A stretch of DNA of 45,827 nucleotides from Aliidiomarina sanyensis. Lineage in GTDB: Bacteria > Pseudomonadota > Gammaproteobacteria > Enterobacterales > Alteromonadaceae. The stretch is from NCBI RefSeq assembly GCF_003987175.1, contig NZ_PIPM01000016.1, positions 1 to 45,827 of the forward strand, written 5' to 3'. The notes under the pieces were generated by a model. The model did no database searches, was not told the DNA's origin, and saw nothing but the letters and a program-made list of their open reading frames with translations. The number at the start of each line of letters is the position of its first letter. The stretch's first letter is position 1. A program made the translations under genes and the position numbers. Of this stretch, positions 15,731 through 24,170 are shown piece by piece.

Positions 15731-15758
15731 AGCCCAGCCACAGCGCTGGGCTTTTTTT
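15731..15758 (+). terminator. Rho-independent terminator of the small-gene block
   Basis: AGCCCAGC (15731-15738) and GCTGGGCT (15745-15752) form an 8-bp stem followed by seven T. It insulates the small-gene block from the V operon, whose late promoter starts 13 bases later. Confidence 0.9.
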
Positions 15759-15770
15759 ATCCAGAACAAA

Positions 15771-15843
15771 CCCTTTACGTTGTCAGCATACTCCCTACAA
15801 CCGCACCAGATAGCCCGCCCCGCTGCAACGCTGCAAACTTGGC
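15771..15843 (+). promoter_or_regulatory. Late promoter repeat B (Ogr-type site) before V
   Basis: The 35-bp repeat core (15771-15805) carries the dyad GTTGT (15779-15783), 13 bases, ACAAC (15797-15801). The copy here and the one before FI stay almost identical for about 73 bases, through to the presumed start region GCTGCAAACTTGG. V begins at 15847. Confidence 0.85.
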
Positions 15844-15846
15844 GGC

Positions 15847-16503
15847 ATGAGAGAGAAGATTGCAGAGCTAAACCGCCGCATAGACAACATGATTCGCATT
15901 GGCGTTGTTGAAGAAGCCAAAGCGGGCAAGGTTCGCGTGCGCACCGGCAAAATACTAACCGACTGGCGGCCATACCTGGTTCAGCGCGCAGGCGCGTCGA
16001 AGCGCAGCTGGCGTATTAGCGTTGGTGAGCAGGTCGTGCTGCTGTCACTGTGTGGCGACTTGGCCAACTGCTATGTACTGCCTGCAATTAACTCTAACGA
16101 GAACCCAGAGCAAGATGACCACGAAAACCGGGACCACATTACCTACCCTGACGGCGCGGTGATTGAGTACGACCCAGAAACCAGCTTTCTGAAAGTGACT
16201 GGCGTGAAGAACGCAGAAGTTCAAGCCAGTGAACGGGTTAAGGTCGACTGCCCTGAAACGGAAACCACCGGCAACTTAACGGTAGGCGGCAACGCGATTG
16301 TGAAAGGTACGACTGAACTGCAGGGCGCAGCCACCATGAAAGACACCGCCACCGTTACTGGCGCGCTAGCTGCCAACGGAGGCGCAGCGATTAAAAGTGG
16401 CGCAAGCGTTGATGGCGGCCTTAAGATTGATGGCGATGACTATTCAGAGCACCAACACGCAGGTGTTACTTCGGGCTCTAGCACTACTGGACCGGTGGCG
16501 TAA
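15847..16503 (+). CDS. V: Baseplate spike protein (P2 gpV)
   Basis: 218 aa. N-terminal OB-like domain (IGVVEEAKAGKVRVRTG), middle linker, and a C-terminal triple-strand beta-helix of short repeats (LTVGGNAIVKG, ELQGAATMKDTATVTG) ending in HQHAG, the histidine cluster that binds the tip metal in P2 V. It is the membrane-piercing needle of the tail. First gene of the baseplate operon. Confidence 0.94.
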   Translation: MREKIAELNRRIDNMIRIGVVEEAKAGKVRVRTGKILTDWRPYLVQRAGASKRSWRISVGEQVVLLSLCGDLANCYVLPAINSNENPEQDDHENRDHITYPDGAVIEYDPETSFLKVTGVKNAEVQASERVKVDCPETETTGNLTVGGNAIVKGTTELQGAATMKDTATVTGALAANGGAAIKSGASVDGGLKIDGDDYSEHQHAGVTSGSSTTGPVA

Positions 16504-16850
16504 TGGCATGGCATGGAATGAACCGGAGCACCGGCAAAGCGATTGATGAAACGGATCACATTCGACAGTCAGTGCGCGACATATTAACCACGCCAATTGG
16601 TAGCCGCGTCATGCGCAGAGACTACGGCAGCTTGCTTTTTGAATTGATAGACCAGCCAGTTAACCGGGCGAATCGGTTGCGACTGATGGCGGCCACGGTA
16701 AGCGCACTGACCCAGTGGGAGCCGCGCATAAATGTTACCAGGTTGGACCCATACCACGACCAGAGCGGCCGCGTAATTATTTCAATGGAGGCTGAGCGCG
16801 TGGACACCGGCGAAATGATAACGATTGCAGGCATACAGGTGAACGAATGA
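16503..16850 (+). CDS. W: Baseplate wedge protein (P2 gpW, gp25-like)
   Basis: 115 aa, lysozyme-like gp25 fold without catalysis. Family signs are HIRQSVRDILTTPIGSRVMRRDYGS and FELIDQPVN. It connects sheath and baseplate. It shares a base with the V stop (TAATG) and overlaps J by 4 bases. Confidence 0.95.
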   Translation: MAWHGMNRSTGKAIDETDHIRQSVRDILTTPIGSRVMRRDYGSLLFELIDQPVNRANRLRLMAATVSALTQWEPRINVTRLDPYHDQSGRVIISMEAERVDTGEMITIAGIQVNE

Positions 16851-17779
16851 CAACATACCGCTTGATTGACCTTTCAAAGGTGCCAGTGCCTGACATTATT
16901 GAAGTGCCAGACTTCGAAGAGAAGTACCAGGCGCTTAAGTCCATGCTGATTAACCTTGATCCTGATTATGCGCAATCACTTAGCTTGGAATCTGACCCTG
17001 CAGCGCGACTACTGCAGGTGTTTGCATACCGTGAAATGTACCTGACGGCCCGCATTAACGACGCTACGCGCGCCAATATACTGGCGAGCGCCACTGGCCG
17101 CGACCTTGATGCGCTGGCAAGCCGCTATAACATCGAGCGCTTAACCATTCAGCCTGCGAACCCTGACGCCAACCCGCCAGAACCTGCCGCAATGGAAGAC
17201 GATGAAGCGCTAAGACGCCGTGTACAAATGGCCTTTGACGGCTTAAACACCGCGGGCAGCATCGACGGTTATATTTTCCACGCACTGGGCGCTAACGGCT
17301 TGGTGCGTGACGCCCTGGCTGCCAGCCCACAGCCGACGGAAATAGAACTGACTATTTTAAGCAACGAGGGCAACGGCCATTCCAGTGCCGAGCTTATCGA
17401 ATCTGTGCGCGCCCACTTTGGCATTAGCGCTGATGGCACCCAGCAGCTAGGCACCTCAAAGATTCGACCACAAGGCGACCGCGTTACAGTGCAAAGCGCA
17501 TCCATTATTAGCTACCAGGTGGAAGCCACGATATACCTGCAGCAAGGGCCTGACGCCAGCGTAATTAGACAGCAAGCAATCGCTGCAGCGCAGAAGTACG
17601 CAGATGAGCAACATCGCTTAGGCGCCGACATAACGCGCAGTGGATTGCACAGAGCGCTTCACCAGCCCGGCGTTGATAATGTTGAGCTACACCAGCCTGA
17701 TGGAAATATCAGCGTAAGCCCAACACAGGCAGCCTACTGTACGTCAATCGACGTCAATAGCGAGGTAAGCAATGGCTAA
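16847..17779 (+). CDS. J: Baseplate assembly protein (P2 gpJ)
   Basis: 310 aa, normal for gpJ. Signs are VPDIIEVPDFEEKYQALK at the N-terminus, SLESDPAARLLQVFAYREM and the long C-terminal domain. It forms the baseplate wedge with W and I. ATGA overlap with W and an 8-base overlap with I keep the stoichiometry coupled. Confidence 0.95.
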   Translation: MTTYRLIDLSKVPVPDIIEVPDFEEKYQALKSMLINLDPDYAQSLSLESDPAARLLQVFAYREMYLTARINDATRANILASATGRDLDALASRYNIERLTIQPANPDANPPEPAAMEDDEALRRRVQMAFDGLNTAGSIDGYIFHALGANGLVRDALAASPQPTEIELTILSNEGNGHSSAELIESVRAHFGISADGTQQLGTSKIRPQGDRVTVQSASIISYQVEATIYLQQGPDASVIRQQAIAAAQKYADEQHRLGADITRSGLHRALHQPGVDNVELHQPDGNISVSPTQAAYCTSIDVNSEVSNG

Positions 17780-18515
17780 GTCATTATTACCCCCCAACGC
17801 CAGCGCACTGGAAAAAGACCTTGAACGCATTATTGAAAGCAGCACCTCGCTGCCCGTACATATACGCGACCTATGGAACCCGGACACCTGCCCCGCGGAA
17901 CTTCTTCCTTGGCTTGCATGGGCCTACTCAGTGGACAGCTGGAGCGACCACTGGGGCGAGCACACCAAGCGCCGCGTAGTTAAGAACGCATACGAGGTGC
18001 ACAGATTCAAAGCCACACCCTTTGCGGTGCAGCATGCGCTAGATGGGCTTGGCATTAGCACTAATGTTACCGAGTGGTGGGAGCAAAACGGCAGCGGCAC
18101 ACCAGGAACAATGACCGTTATTGCTTTACTGAACGAAAACCTGACCGGAGAAGATGACGGCCTTATCACGGCTGAAATGCTAAAGCTTGTCACGGAAACC
18201 GTTAACACAGCGAAGCGCGGCAGCATCCACTTTAATGTTCAGCTGGGTATTGCGTTAGATGAAGAGTTTGCGCTAGCGGCTGGCTGCAGCCCTTCTTATG
18301 GCGTTTTTGACACAGGCTTTAATGAACAAGGCGTGGTACCAGACGAGGCAGAAGCTGACCTTGGCACATACAACGCTACCCACCGCATTGACTGCCGTGA
18401 GCATGACGCGATTTTTAATGGCGTACTGCCTGAAGAATTTGAGATTGAAGGGCGGCTGGCCGGTGGCTCACACCAGCTGGTTATATCTGATTATTCACTA
18501 ATGGGAGTGGCCTAA
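17772..18515 (+). CDS. I: Tail protein I (P2 gpI)
   Basis: 247 aa. Recognised by the LWNPDTCPAELLPWLAWAYSVD motif and the following HRFKATPFAVQHAL segment, conserved in phage tail protein I. The C-terminal ~80 residues are longer than in P2 I and carry a phage-specific extension. Attaches the fibres to the baseplate; the fibre genes follow directly. Confidence 0.93.
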   Translation: MAKSLLPPNASALEKDLERIIESSTSLPVHIRDLWNPDTCPAELLPWLAWAYSVDSWSDHWGEHTKRRVVKNAYEVHRFKATPFAVQHALDGLGISTNVTEWWEQNGSGTPGTMTVIALLNENLTGEDDGLITAEMLKLVTETVNTAKRGSIHFNVQLGIALDEEFALAAGCSPSYGVFDTGFNEQGVVPDEAEADLGTYNATHRIDCREHDAIFNGVLPEEFEIEGRLAGGSHQLVISDYSLMGVA

Positions 18516-19054
18516 TGGCACTGAAACTTCAGTTCACCCAGCAGGGCCTTGCCGCGTGCCTGGACGCACAAAGCAAAGGCCTGAAAGCTGAGATTACACA
18601 CATGGCGTTTGGTGACGCAGCTTACAACCCAAGCCAGAACCAGACGCAGCTTAACAATGAGCGTGAGCGCATCGAGATTAATGACTGGCAAGACGGCGGC
18701 CAGAACATGCGCATGGCTGGCGTATTCGATGGCGAGCTGGAATACGCCATTCGAGAGATTGGAATTTTCCTTTCTGACGGCACATTGCTTGGTGTGTACT
18801 CACAGTCTGGCAAAACGCTGGGCTACCGCACGCCCGCTGTTAAGGTCATTCAGTGGTTCACGCTTAACTTAAGCGCACTACCAACCAACAGCGTTACCGT
18901 TGTGGTGGGCGCAGAAAACCTGAACTTGGTACTGGATGCTGAGTTTATCGCTGCAGCGGCATCGTTCCTGAACACTGGCGCTGCAATCATCAAAAACGCT
19001 CACTGGAATATGCAGTTAAGTGAGCGCATTCGCACTATGGAGGGCTCGCTGTGA
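18515..19054 (+). CDS. Tail fibre protein, N-terminal attachment type (DUF3751-like)
   Basis: 179 aa. It matches the baseplate-proximal domain seen at the N-terminus of P2 H (KLQFTQQGLAACLDAQSKG ... ITHMAFGD, IREIGIFLSDGTLLGVYSQ). Here it stands alone, so the single H fibre of P2 is split: this protein likely anchors and the next carries the receptor-binding domain. GTGA overlap with the next gene. Confidence 0.9.
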   Translation: MALKLQFTQQGLAACLDAQSKGLKAEITHMAFGDAAYNPSQNQTQLNNERERIEINDWQDGGQNMRMAGVFDGELEYAIREIGIFLSDGTLLGVYSQSGKTLGYRTPAVKVIQWFTLNLSALPTNSVTVVVGAENLNLVLDAEFIAAAASFLNTGAAIIKNAHWNMQLSERIRTMEGSL

Positions 19055-20262
19055 GCACTATCGCTGAACAAATTGAAAACCTAAAGTCCGCATCGGTCGA
19101 ACAAACCCAAGCATCCCAGCAGCTAGCTCAGGAAGTAGCCGGCAAAATGGGCGACATTGACCAGAAAGTTAACCAGTCCATTCAGCAGGTCGAGCAGACC
19201 TACGATGAAAAGGCGAGCGGCTTAACTATTATCGCTACAGATGGCTACAAAAAAGCCGTTGAAAGCGCGAGTGGCGGCAAGAACACAGTTGTTTATGATG
19301 CGCAGGGCAACCCTAACGTCATGGTGGTTGTGCCTCGCTTCAACGTAGAAGACCTTGGGCTTACTGAATTGGACCTTGGCAGCGGCACTCACCCAGCTTT
19401 TCAAACCAACGGTGCGCCCCGCTCTGAAATTCTGGTTGGCAAGTTCTTGGCGTCCAACGCTTCTGGCGGCACTGCAGTGGTTGGCGGCGTTCAGCCTCGC
19501 GTGAGCGTGAACTTTGATACAGCCAAAAACTTCTGTACGCAGAAGGGTGATAACTGGCACTTAATGAGCATCCACGAGTGGGCAGCTATCGCGCTTTGGT
19601 CGCTAGCTAACGGCACGGTGCCGCGCGGCAACACCAACCACGGCCGAAGCCATGTGAACTACTGGGAAACAGCACCGCGCGCTGACGGCGGCATTCCTGG
19701 TGACAGTGATGGCACAGGACGCACTGACACAGGTAAAGGACCAGCTGCCTGGGGTCATGACCATACCGACTTTGGCATTCAAGACCTGGTTGGAAACGTG
19801 TGGGAATGGATCGATCAGATGAAGCTGCAGGACGGCCGAATCATTACAACGCTGGACAATAACCCATCAGTTGCAGAGGCTAACTGGACGCCTCACCAGG
19901 CGTATTATGACTCAACATCCGAGACTGGCGGCAACCCTATTTTGAACTCCACAGTAACCAACCGCATGGGTGATCTCGGGGATGATGCGAACTCTGGAAA
20001 CAGCAACTTTATTGACTTCCGGAGCATGTCACAAGACCCAAGTTACACGCCTATTCAGTTGCTGCGCCGCTTGCTGCTGGAAACGGCGACAGACCAGACA
20101 GTTGGTGGTCGACTATACACGCGGAACTATGGCGAGCGTCTCCCGCTACGTGGCGGCGATTGGGGCAGCGGCTCGAGTGCCGGGCTGGGGGCTTTGCGCC
20201 TCGGCATCTCCCGTTCTCTTTCGCACAGCAGCATCGGGTTTCGCCCCGCTTTCTTTGTGTAA
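19051..20262 (+). CDS. DGR-diversified tail adhesin with C-type-lectin/FGE-type fold
   Basis: 403 aa, GTG start overlapping the preceding stop. Residues about 1-60 form a coiled coil (trimerisation). From about 150 onwards is a formylglycine-generating-enzyme-like C-type-lectin fold, with NVWEWID at 249-255 and the ending LRGGDWGSGSS ... IGFRPAFFV. Residues about 363-400 are the variable repeat VR. This fold displays variable residues on a rigid surface in other DGR phages. As the target of the RT-TR system it is the likely receptor-binding tip. Last gene before the DGR accessory genes. Confidence 0.93.
   Translation: MSTIAEQIENLKSASVEQTQASQQLAQEVAGKMGDIDQKVNQSIQQVEQTYDEKASGLTIIATDGYKKAVESASGGKNTVVYDAQGNPNVMVVVPRFNVEDLGLTELDLGSGTHPAFQTNGAPRSEILVGKFLASNASGGTAVVGGVQPRVSVNFDTAKNFCTQKGDNWHLMSIHEWAAIALWSLANGTVPRGNTNHGRSHVNYWETAPRADGGIPGDSDGTGRTDTGKGPAAWGHDHTDFGIQDLVGNVWEWIDQMKLQDGRIITTLDNNPSVAEANWTPHQAYYDSTSETGGNPILNSTVTNRMGDLGDDANSGNSNFIDFRSMSQDPSYTPIQLLRRLLLETATDQTVGGRLYTRNYGERLPLRGGDWGSGSSAGLGALRLGISRSLSHSSIGFRPAFFV
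20136..20250 (+). repeat. DGR variable repeat (VR)
   Basis: 115 bp aligned to TR 20692-20806 without gaps. 14 mismatches, all at positions where TR has A (14 of 23 TR adenines changed, none of the other 92 bases). Ten AAY (Asn) codons in TR are all changed: D, G, S, S, R, G, I, L, H, S. The 3' GC-rich end (GGTTTCGCCCCGCT) is unmutated, as for an initiation-of-homing site. The gene stop lies 12 bases past VR. Confidence 0.97.
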
Positions 20263-20282
20263 CTGAGCATTGTGTTTTGTCT

Positions 20283-20305
20283 GCCGCGCGGTAGCGCGGC
20301 CTTTT
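20283..20305 (+). other. DGR downstream hairpin/cruciform with GGTA loop (also terminator-like)
   Basis: GCCGCGC (20283-20289), loop GGTA, GCGCGGC (20294-20300), then C and five T. DGRs are known to have a 7-10 bp GC stem with a GRNA tetraloop shortly after VR that boosts homing. GGTA fits GRNA and the position, 33 bases past VR, fits. The T-run means it could also end fibre transcription. Confidence 0.75.
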
Positions 20306-20324
20306 TAAAAAGGTGTAGTAAAGG

Positions 20325-20690
20325 ATGTCGCAGTCATTAAGCATTGAAGAGAAATGCCTTGAAATGATTAAGTACGGATACGTAGTTCTTAAGCAGTTCC
20401 CGCGTTATGAGAAGCATGGACTGGCCGCAGAGATTCGCGCAACGATGTGGCGAACTCACCGCCTAATTGTGACCGCCCTTAAGCGGTACCATAAAAAGAC
20501 CACGCTGACCGACCTTGACGTTGAGCTAACGCTTCTGAAGCGACAAGCGCGCCTTTCAAAAGAGCTTGGCCACATTGACAACCGGCGCTACCAAATCTGG
20601 ATCACGATGATGGTAGAAATCGGCAAGATGCTGGGCGGCTGGATAAAGCACGTAAACTCAAGCAAGCCAGTTAAGGCTGCAGCATTATGA
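20325..20690 (+). CDS. avd: DGR accessory variability determinant Avd
   Basis: 121 aa, nearly all helical and basic, matching the four-helix-bundle Avd proteins that bind the RT and the TR RNA and are needed for mutagenic cDNA synthesis. Signs are FPRYEKHGLAAEIRATMWR, LTLLKRQARLSKELG and RRYQIWITMMVEIGKMLGGW. Between VR and TR, the usual place. ATG 20325 after AGGTGTAGTAAAGG. Its stop overlaps an ATG (ATGA) opening the TR/RT frame. Confidence 0.92.
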   Translation: MSQSLSIEEKCLEMIKYGYVVLKQFPRYEKHGLAAEIRATMWRTHRLIVTALKRYHKKTTLTDLDVELTLLKRQARLSKELGHIDNRRYQIWITMMVEIGKMLGGWIKHVNSSKPVKAAAL

Positions 20691-20691
20691 T

Positions 20692-20806
20692 GCGTCTCCC
20701 GCTACGTGGCGGCAATTGGAACAACGGCTCGAATGCCGGGCTGGGGGCTTTGAACCTCAACAACTCCCGTTCTAATTCGAACAGCAACATCGGGTTTCGC
20801 CCCGCT
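20692..20806 (+). repeat. DGR template repeat (TR)
   Basis: 115 bp, starting 2 bases after the avd stop. Donor of VR sequence through an RNA intermediate. Adenines sit mainly in AAY codons at surface positions, giving in principle about 10^11 to 10^12 protein variants. It is an open frame continuous with the RT gene. Confidence 0.97.
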
Positions 20807-20836
20807 CTTGATGACACGGCCAGAAACACCTGCCTC

Positions 20837-21961
20837 ATGGGGCAGTGTCAGTGCCATTTTCAAAAGGATGCGGCAGCCTCAGCAAATGCTGAAAAACAGA
20901 TTAAGCCGCTGGATGCGTCCAGTGGCTGCCTTTACGAGCAGTTAATTCAGTTTGATGCCTTACTTACAGCAGCGTACCAATGCAGAAAAGGGAAGGCTCA
21001 CAAGGCGTCTTCTCTGAAGTTCTTCAATAACCTTGAAGAAAACATCATAGACCTGCAGAACGAGCTGACGTGGGGCATGTATCACGCATCACCTTACCAC
21101 CAGTTCTATGTATTCGAGCCGAAGCGGCGCCTTATATCCGCGCCAAACTTCCGCGACCGAGTGGTTCACCGGGCAATTTACAACCTGATAGAGCCGCTAT
21201 TTGATAAACGCTTTGAATACGACTCTTACGCCTGCAGAAACAACAAGGGCACCCATAAGGGCGCAGAACGAGCGCAATTATTCATTCGCCAGGTTGAGCG
21301 CGGCCACGGGAAAGCCTATGCACTAAAGGCAGATATAAGCCGGTACTTCTCAAGCATTCGCCATGACGTTCTAAAGCAGCTGGTTAGCAGCAAGCTTAAG
21401 TGTCAGCGCATGGTTTCGCTGCTTGAATACGTTATTGACACCAGCCCAACAGAAACGCCCGGCGTTGGCATTCCGCTTGGGAACTTAACCAGCCAGCTAT
21501 TTGCGAACGTGTATCTGCATGAGCTAGACCGCTACGCAAAGCACACCCTGCGCGCAAAGCGATACGTTCGTTACATGGATGATTTTGTTTTCATTCACCA
21601 CGACAAGCAGCAGCTGCATGCGTGGCGTGTAGAAGTGGAGCGATTCCTTAATAGTGAGCTTGGCCTCTGCACCAACCAAAAAACGCAAGTGTTCCCCATT
21701 GGAGTGGGTAAAGGGCGAGCGCTGGACTTCCTTGGGTACCGGATTTACTCAACACACCGCCTACTAAGAAAGTGCAGTGTGAAGCGAATGAAGACGAACA
21801 TGAAGAAGTACCGCAAGAAGTACGCTGCAGGAAAAATGGACATTAAGACTATCCAACAAAAGGTTCAATCATGGCTTGGCCACGCCAGTCACGCGAACAC
21901 CTTTAATTTGCGCACCGCGCTATTCACAAAACCGTTCAGGAGAACTAAACATGAGCTTTAG
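20837..21961 (+). CDS. brt: DGR reverse transcriptase
   Basis: 374 aa from ATG 20837. The frame is open from ATG 20687 (424 aa), which would translate the TR; the conserved domain starts only later (YEQLIQFDALLTAAYQCRKGKA), so the shorter form is preferred. RT motifs: FRDRVVHRAIYN, KADISRYFSSI (first Asp), IPLGNLTSQLFANVYLHELD (the SQ motif typical of DGR enzymes), RYMDDFVF (catalytic YMDD at 246-249) and LGYRIYS. It copies TR RNA into adenine-mutated cDNA. No maturase or intron is present, so it is not a group II intron RT. Confidence 0.96.
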   Translation: MGQCQCHFQKDAAASANAEKQIKPLDASSGCLYEQLIQFDALLTAAYQCRKGKAHKASSLKFFNNLEENIIDLQNELTWGMYHASPYHQFYVFEPKRRLISAPNFRDRVVHRAIYNLIEPLFDKRFEYDSYACRNNKGTHKGAERAQLFIRQVERGHGKAYALKADISRYFSSIRHDVLKQLVSSKLKCQRMVSLLEYVIDTSPTETPGVGIPLGNLTSQLFANVYLHELDRYAKHTLRAKRYVRYMDDFVFIHHDKQQLHAWRVEVERFLNSELGLCTNQKTQVFPIGVGKGRALDFLGYRIYSTHRLLRKCSVKRMKTNMKKYRKKYAAGKMDIKTIQQKVQSWLGHASHANTFNLRTALFTKPFRRTKHEL

Positions 21962-22226
21962 CTATATCTACAAAGGTGTGACGCACACCGACCACAGCGT
22001 TGATTACATGCAAAACCTTGGCATGAACCAGGAGCAAATTGAATCGGTGCAAAGCCAGTACAATTTTGAGCGCGAACAGGTTCTTTGTAAGCGTCAAAAA
22101 GCGTACCGCGAAGAGTCTGACCCGCTATACATGGAGTGGCAATTTGACCAAACCAGCGAGGCAGAACAGGCGTGGCGCTCGAAGGTCGAAGAAATTAAAG
22201 CGCGATTCCCTCTATTTGAAGACTAA
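21951..22226 (+). CDS. Small phage protein, possible fibre assembly factor
   Basis: 91 aa from ATG 21951 after AGGAGAACTAAAC, overlapping the RT end by 11 bases. The C-terminal half (KRQKAYREESDPLYMEWQF, EAEQAWRSKVEEIKARFP) resembles short proteins common near tail-fibre loci in phages. In P2 this slot is held by fibre assembly gene G, so a chaperone role is plausible but not shown. Confidence 0.75.
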   Translation: MSFSYIYKGVTHTDHSVDYMQNLGMNQEQIESVQSQYNFEREQVLCKRQKAYREESDPLYMEWQFDQTSEAEQAWRSKVEEIKARFPLFED

Positions 22227-22235
22227 ACCAACCCA

Positions 22236-22258
22236 ACAGGGGCGCTCGCCGCCCCTGT
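22236..22258 (+). terminator. Hairpin at end of fibre/DGR operon
   Basis: ACAGGGGCG (22236-22244), loop CTCGC, CGCCCCTGT (22250-22258): a perfect 9-bp GC-rich stem with no T-run. It lies between the small protein stop and late promoter repeat C. It may slow or protect the 3' end rather than act as a full terminator. Confidence 0.5.
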
Positions 22259-22262
22259 CACG

Positions 22263-22335
22263 CCCTTTACGTTGTCAGCATACTCCCTACAACCGCACCA
22301 GATAGCCCGCCCCGCAACAACGCTGCAAACTTGGC
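22263..22335 (+). promoter_or_regulatory. Late promoter repeat C (Ogr-type site) before FI
   Basis: 35-bp core (22263-22297) with the dyad GTTGT (22271-22275), 13 bases, ACAAC (22289-22293), identical to copies A and B; the match to B extends to about 22335. Drives the tail operon, whose first gene FI starts at 22381. Confidence 0.85.
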
Positions 22336-22380
22336 CTTGCATGTAACGAACTGTTCCACCAACCGGACCGGAGAAACCCT

Positions 22381-23550
22381 ATGGAATACCATCACGGCGT
22401 GCGAGTTGTCGAAGTAAACGAAGGCACCCGCACCATTCGCAGCGTAGCGACGTCTATCATTGGCTTTGTGGCCACTGCTAGCGATGCAGACGCAGAGAAG
22501 TTCCCACTGAACACGCCGGTGCTTTTAACAAACCCGCAAGCCGCGATTGGCAAAGCCGGTACCGAAGGCACGTTAAGCAAAACCCTGCGCGCAATCACTT
22601 CGCAAACCAACCCCATGGTGGTGGTTGTTCGCGTTGAAGAAGGCGCTGACGAATCAGAAACCACCTCAAATGTTATCGGTACCGTTGACGAAACAGGCAA
22701 GTACACCGGCCTGCAAGCGTTACTGGTAGCAGAAACAAAGCTTGGCGTTAAACCTCGCATCATCGGCGCGCCTGGGCTTGATGCCTTGGCTGTGGCGAGT
22801 GAGTTAGCGGCGATTGCAGCAAAGCTACGCGCGTTCGGCTACGTGTACGCAAACGACTGCCAAACCAAAGAAGAAGTTGTGACCTACCGCGAAAACTTCT
22901 CAGCGCGTGAACTCATGGTTATCTGGCCAGACTTCACCGCATGGGATGTTAACGCCAACGAAAGCAACGCCCTCTGGGCTTCGGCTGTAGCCCTTGGCTT
23001 GCGGGCTAAAATCGACCGCGAAACTGGCTGGCATAAAACCCTTTCGAACGTAGGTGTTAACGGCGTTGACGGCATTACGAAAGACATTTTCTTTGACCTG
23101 CAGGACCCTGCAACTGATGCCGGCTACCTCAATAGCAACGATGTAACCACGCTGATTCGCTCAAATGGCTTTCGCTTCTGGGGCTCTCGCACTACATCAG
23201 ATGACCCACTCTTTGCGTTTGAGAACTACACCCGCACCGCTCAAGTGCTTGCAGACACGATTGCAGAAGCGCACATGTGGGCGGTTGATAAGCCAATTAC
23301 CCCAACGCTGGTTAAAGACATCGTTGAAGGTATCAACGCCAAGTTCCGCGAGCTGCGTTCGCTGGGTTATATCGTGAACGGTGAAGCCTGGTACAACGAA
23401 GAGCTGAACGACCAGGACACGCTGAAGGCAGGCAAGCTGTACATCGACTACGACTACACGCCTGTGCCGCCGCTTGAAGACCTGGTATTCCAGCAGCGGA
23501 TTACAGACCGCTACTTAATCGACTTTGCTGCAGCTGTTGCCGCGGCTTAA
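22381..23550 (+). CDS. FI: Tail sheath protein (P2 gpFI)
   Basis: 389 aa contractile sheath. Signs are the N-terminal HHGVRVVEVNEGTRTI, FPLNTPVLLTNPQ, and the C-terminal domain with NGFRFWGSRT. Length is as in P2 FI. ATG 22381 after CCGGAGAAACCCT. First and most abundant gene of the tail operon. Confidence 0.96.
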   Translation: MEYHHGVRVVEVNEGTRTIRSVATSIIGFVATASDADAEKFPLNTPVLLTNPQAAIGKAGTEGTLSKTLRAITSQTNPMVVVVRVEEGADESETTSNVIGTVDETGKYTGLQALLVAETKLGVKPRIIGAPGLDALAVASELAAIAAKLRAFGYVYANDCQTKEEVVTYRENFSARELMVIWPDFTAWDVNANESNALWASAVALGLRAKIDRETGWHKTLSNVGVNGVDGITKDIFFDLQDPATDAGYLNSNDVTTLIRSNGFRFWGSRTTSDDPLFAFENYTRTAQVLADTIAEAHMWAVDKPITPTLVKDIVEGINAKFRELRSLGYIVNGEAWYNEELNDQDTLKAGKLYIDYDYTPVPPLEDLVFQQRITDRYLIDFAAAVAAA

Positions 23551-23628
23551 TAGTTAAACGCGCAGCGGTGCGTAGCCGCTGCCCTACTCACTGGCTGCAA
23601 GCAGGCGCTGCAGCGTAAGGGGAAGAAC

Positions 23629-24144
23629 ATGGCATTACCAAGAAAGCTTAAATACATGAACCTGTTTTTCAACGGGGACAACTGGGTTGGCCAAGCGGAG
23701 CAATTCACGCCCGCAAGCCTGAGCCGAAAAATGGAAGCGTATCGCGGTGGCGGCATGCCTGGTACCGCAAAAACGGACATGGGCTTTGACGATGACGCTT
23801 TAGACACCAGCTGCATTTTGGGTGGTTACGAAGCTGACATTCTGCGCAACAGCGCGAGCGCTACGCATGACGCCGTAATGCTGCGCTTTGCTGGTTCATT
23901 CCAGCAGGACGATACGGGCGAAGTTACTGCTGTGGAGATTGTGCAGCGTGGCCGCATTCAGGAAATCGACCGTGGCGACTACAAGACCGGTGAAGAAAGC
24001 AATACCACGGTTAACTTTGTGAACACCTACTACAAAGAAGTGGTGAACGGTGAAACCGTAGTTGAAATCGACACGGTGGCCATGGTGCACATTGTGAATG
24101 GCGTTGACATGCTCGAAGAGCACCGCCGCGCTATTGGCCTGTAA
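23629..24144 (+). CDS. FII: Major tail tube protein (P2 gpFII)
   Basis: 171 aa. Signs are LPRKLKYMNLFFNGDNWVGQ, the GGGMPGTAKTDMGFD segment and the acidic VEIDTVAMVHIVNGVDMLEEHR end, all of the tube family. Forms the inner tube. ATG 23629 after AAGGGGAAGAAC. Confidence 0.95.
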   Translation: MALPRKLKYMNLFFNGDNWVGQAEQFTPASLSRKMEAYRGGGMPGTAKTDMGFDDDALDTSCILGGYEADILRNSASATHDAVMLRFAGSFQQDDTGEVTAVEIVQRGRIQEIDRGDYKTGEESNTTVNFVNTYYKEVVNGETVVEIDTVAMVHIVNGVDMLEEHRRAIGL

Positions 24145-24170
24145 CTAACCAACCCAACTAAACCAACCAA

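Noticed and set aside
20136-20806. VR/TR as an ordinary gene duplication
   Set aside because: Random drift would not place 14 of 14 changes on adenines of one copy.
20692-21961. RT as a retron or group II intron enzyme
   Set aside because: TR/VR pair with adenine-only changes, avd and the IPLGNLTSQ motif identify a DGR; no maturase domain and no msr/msd-like structure seen.
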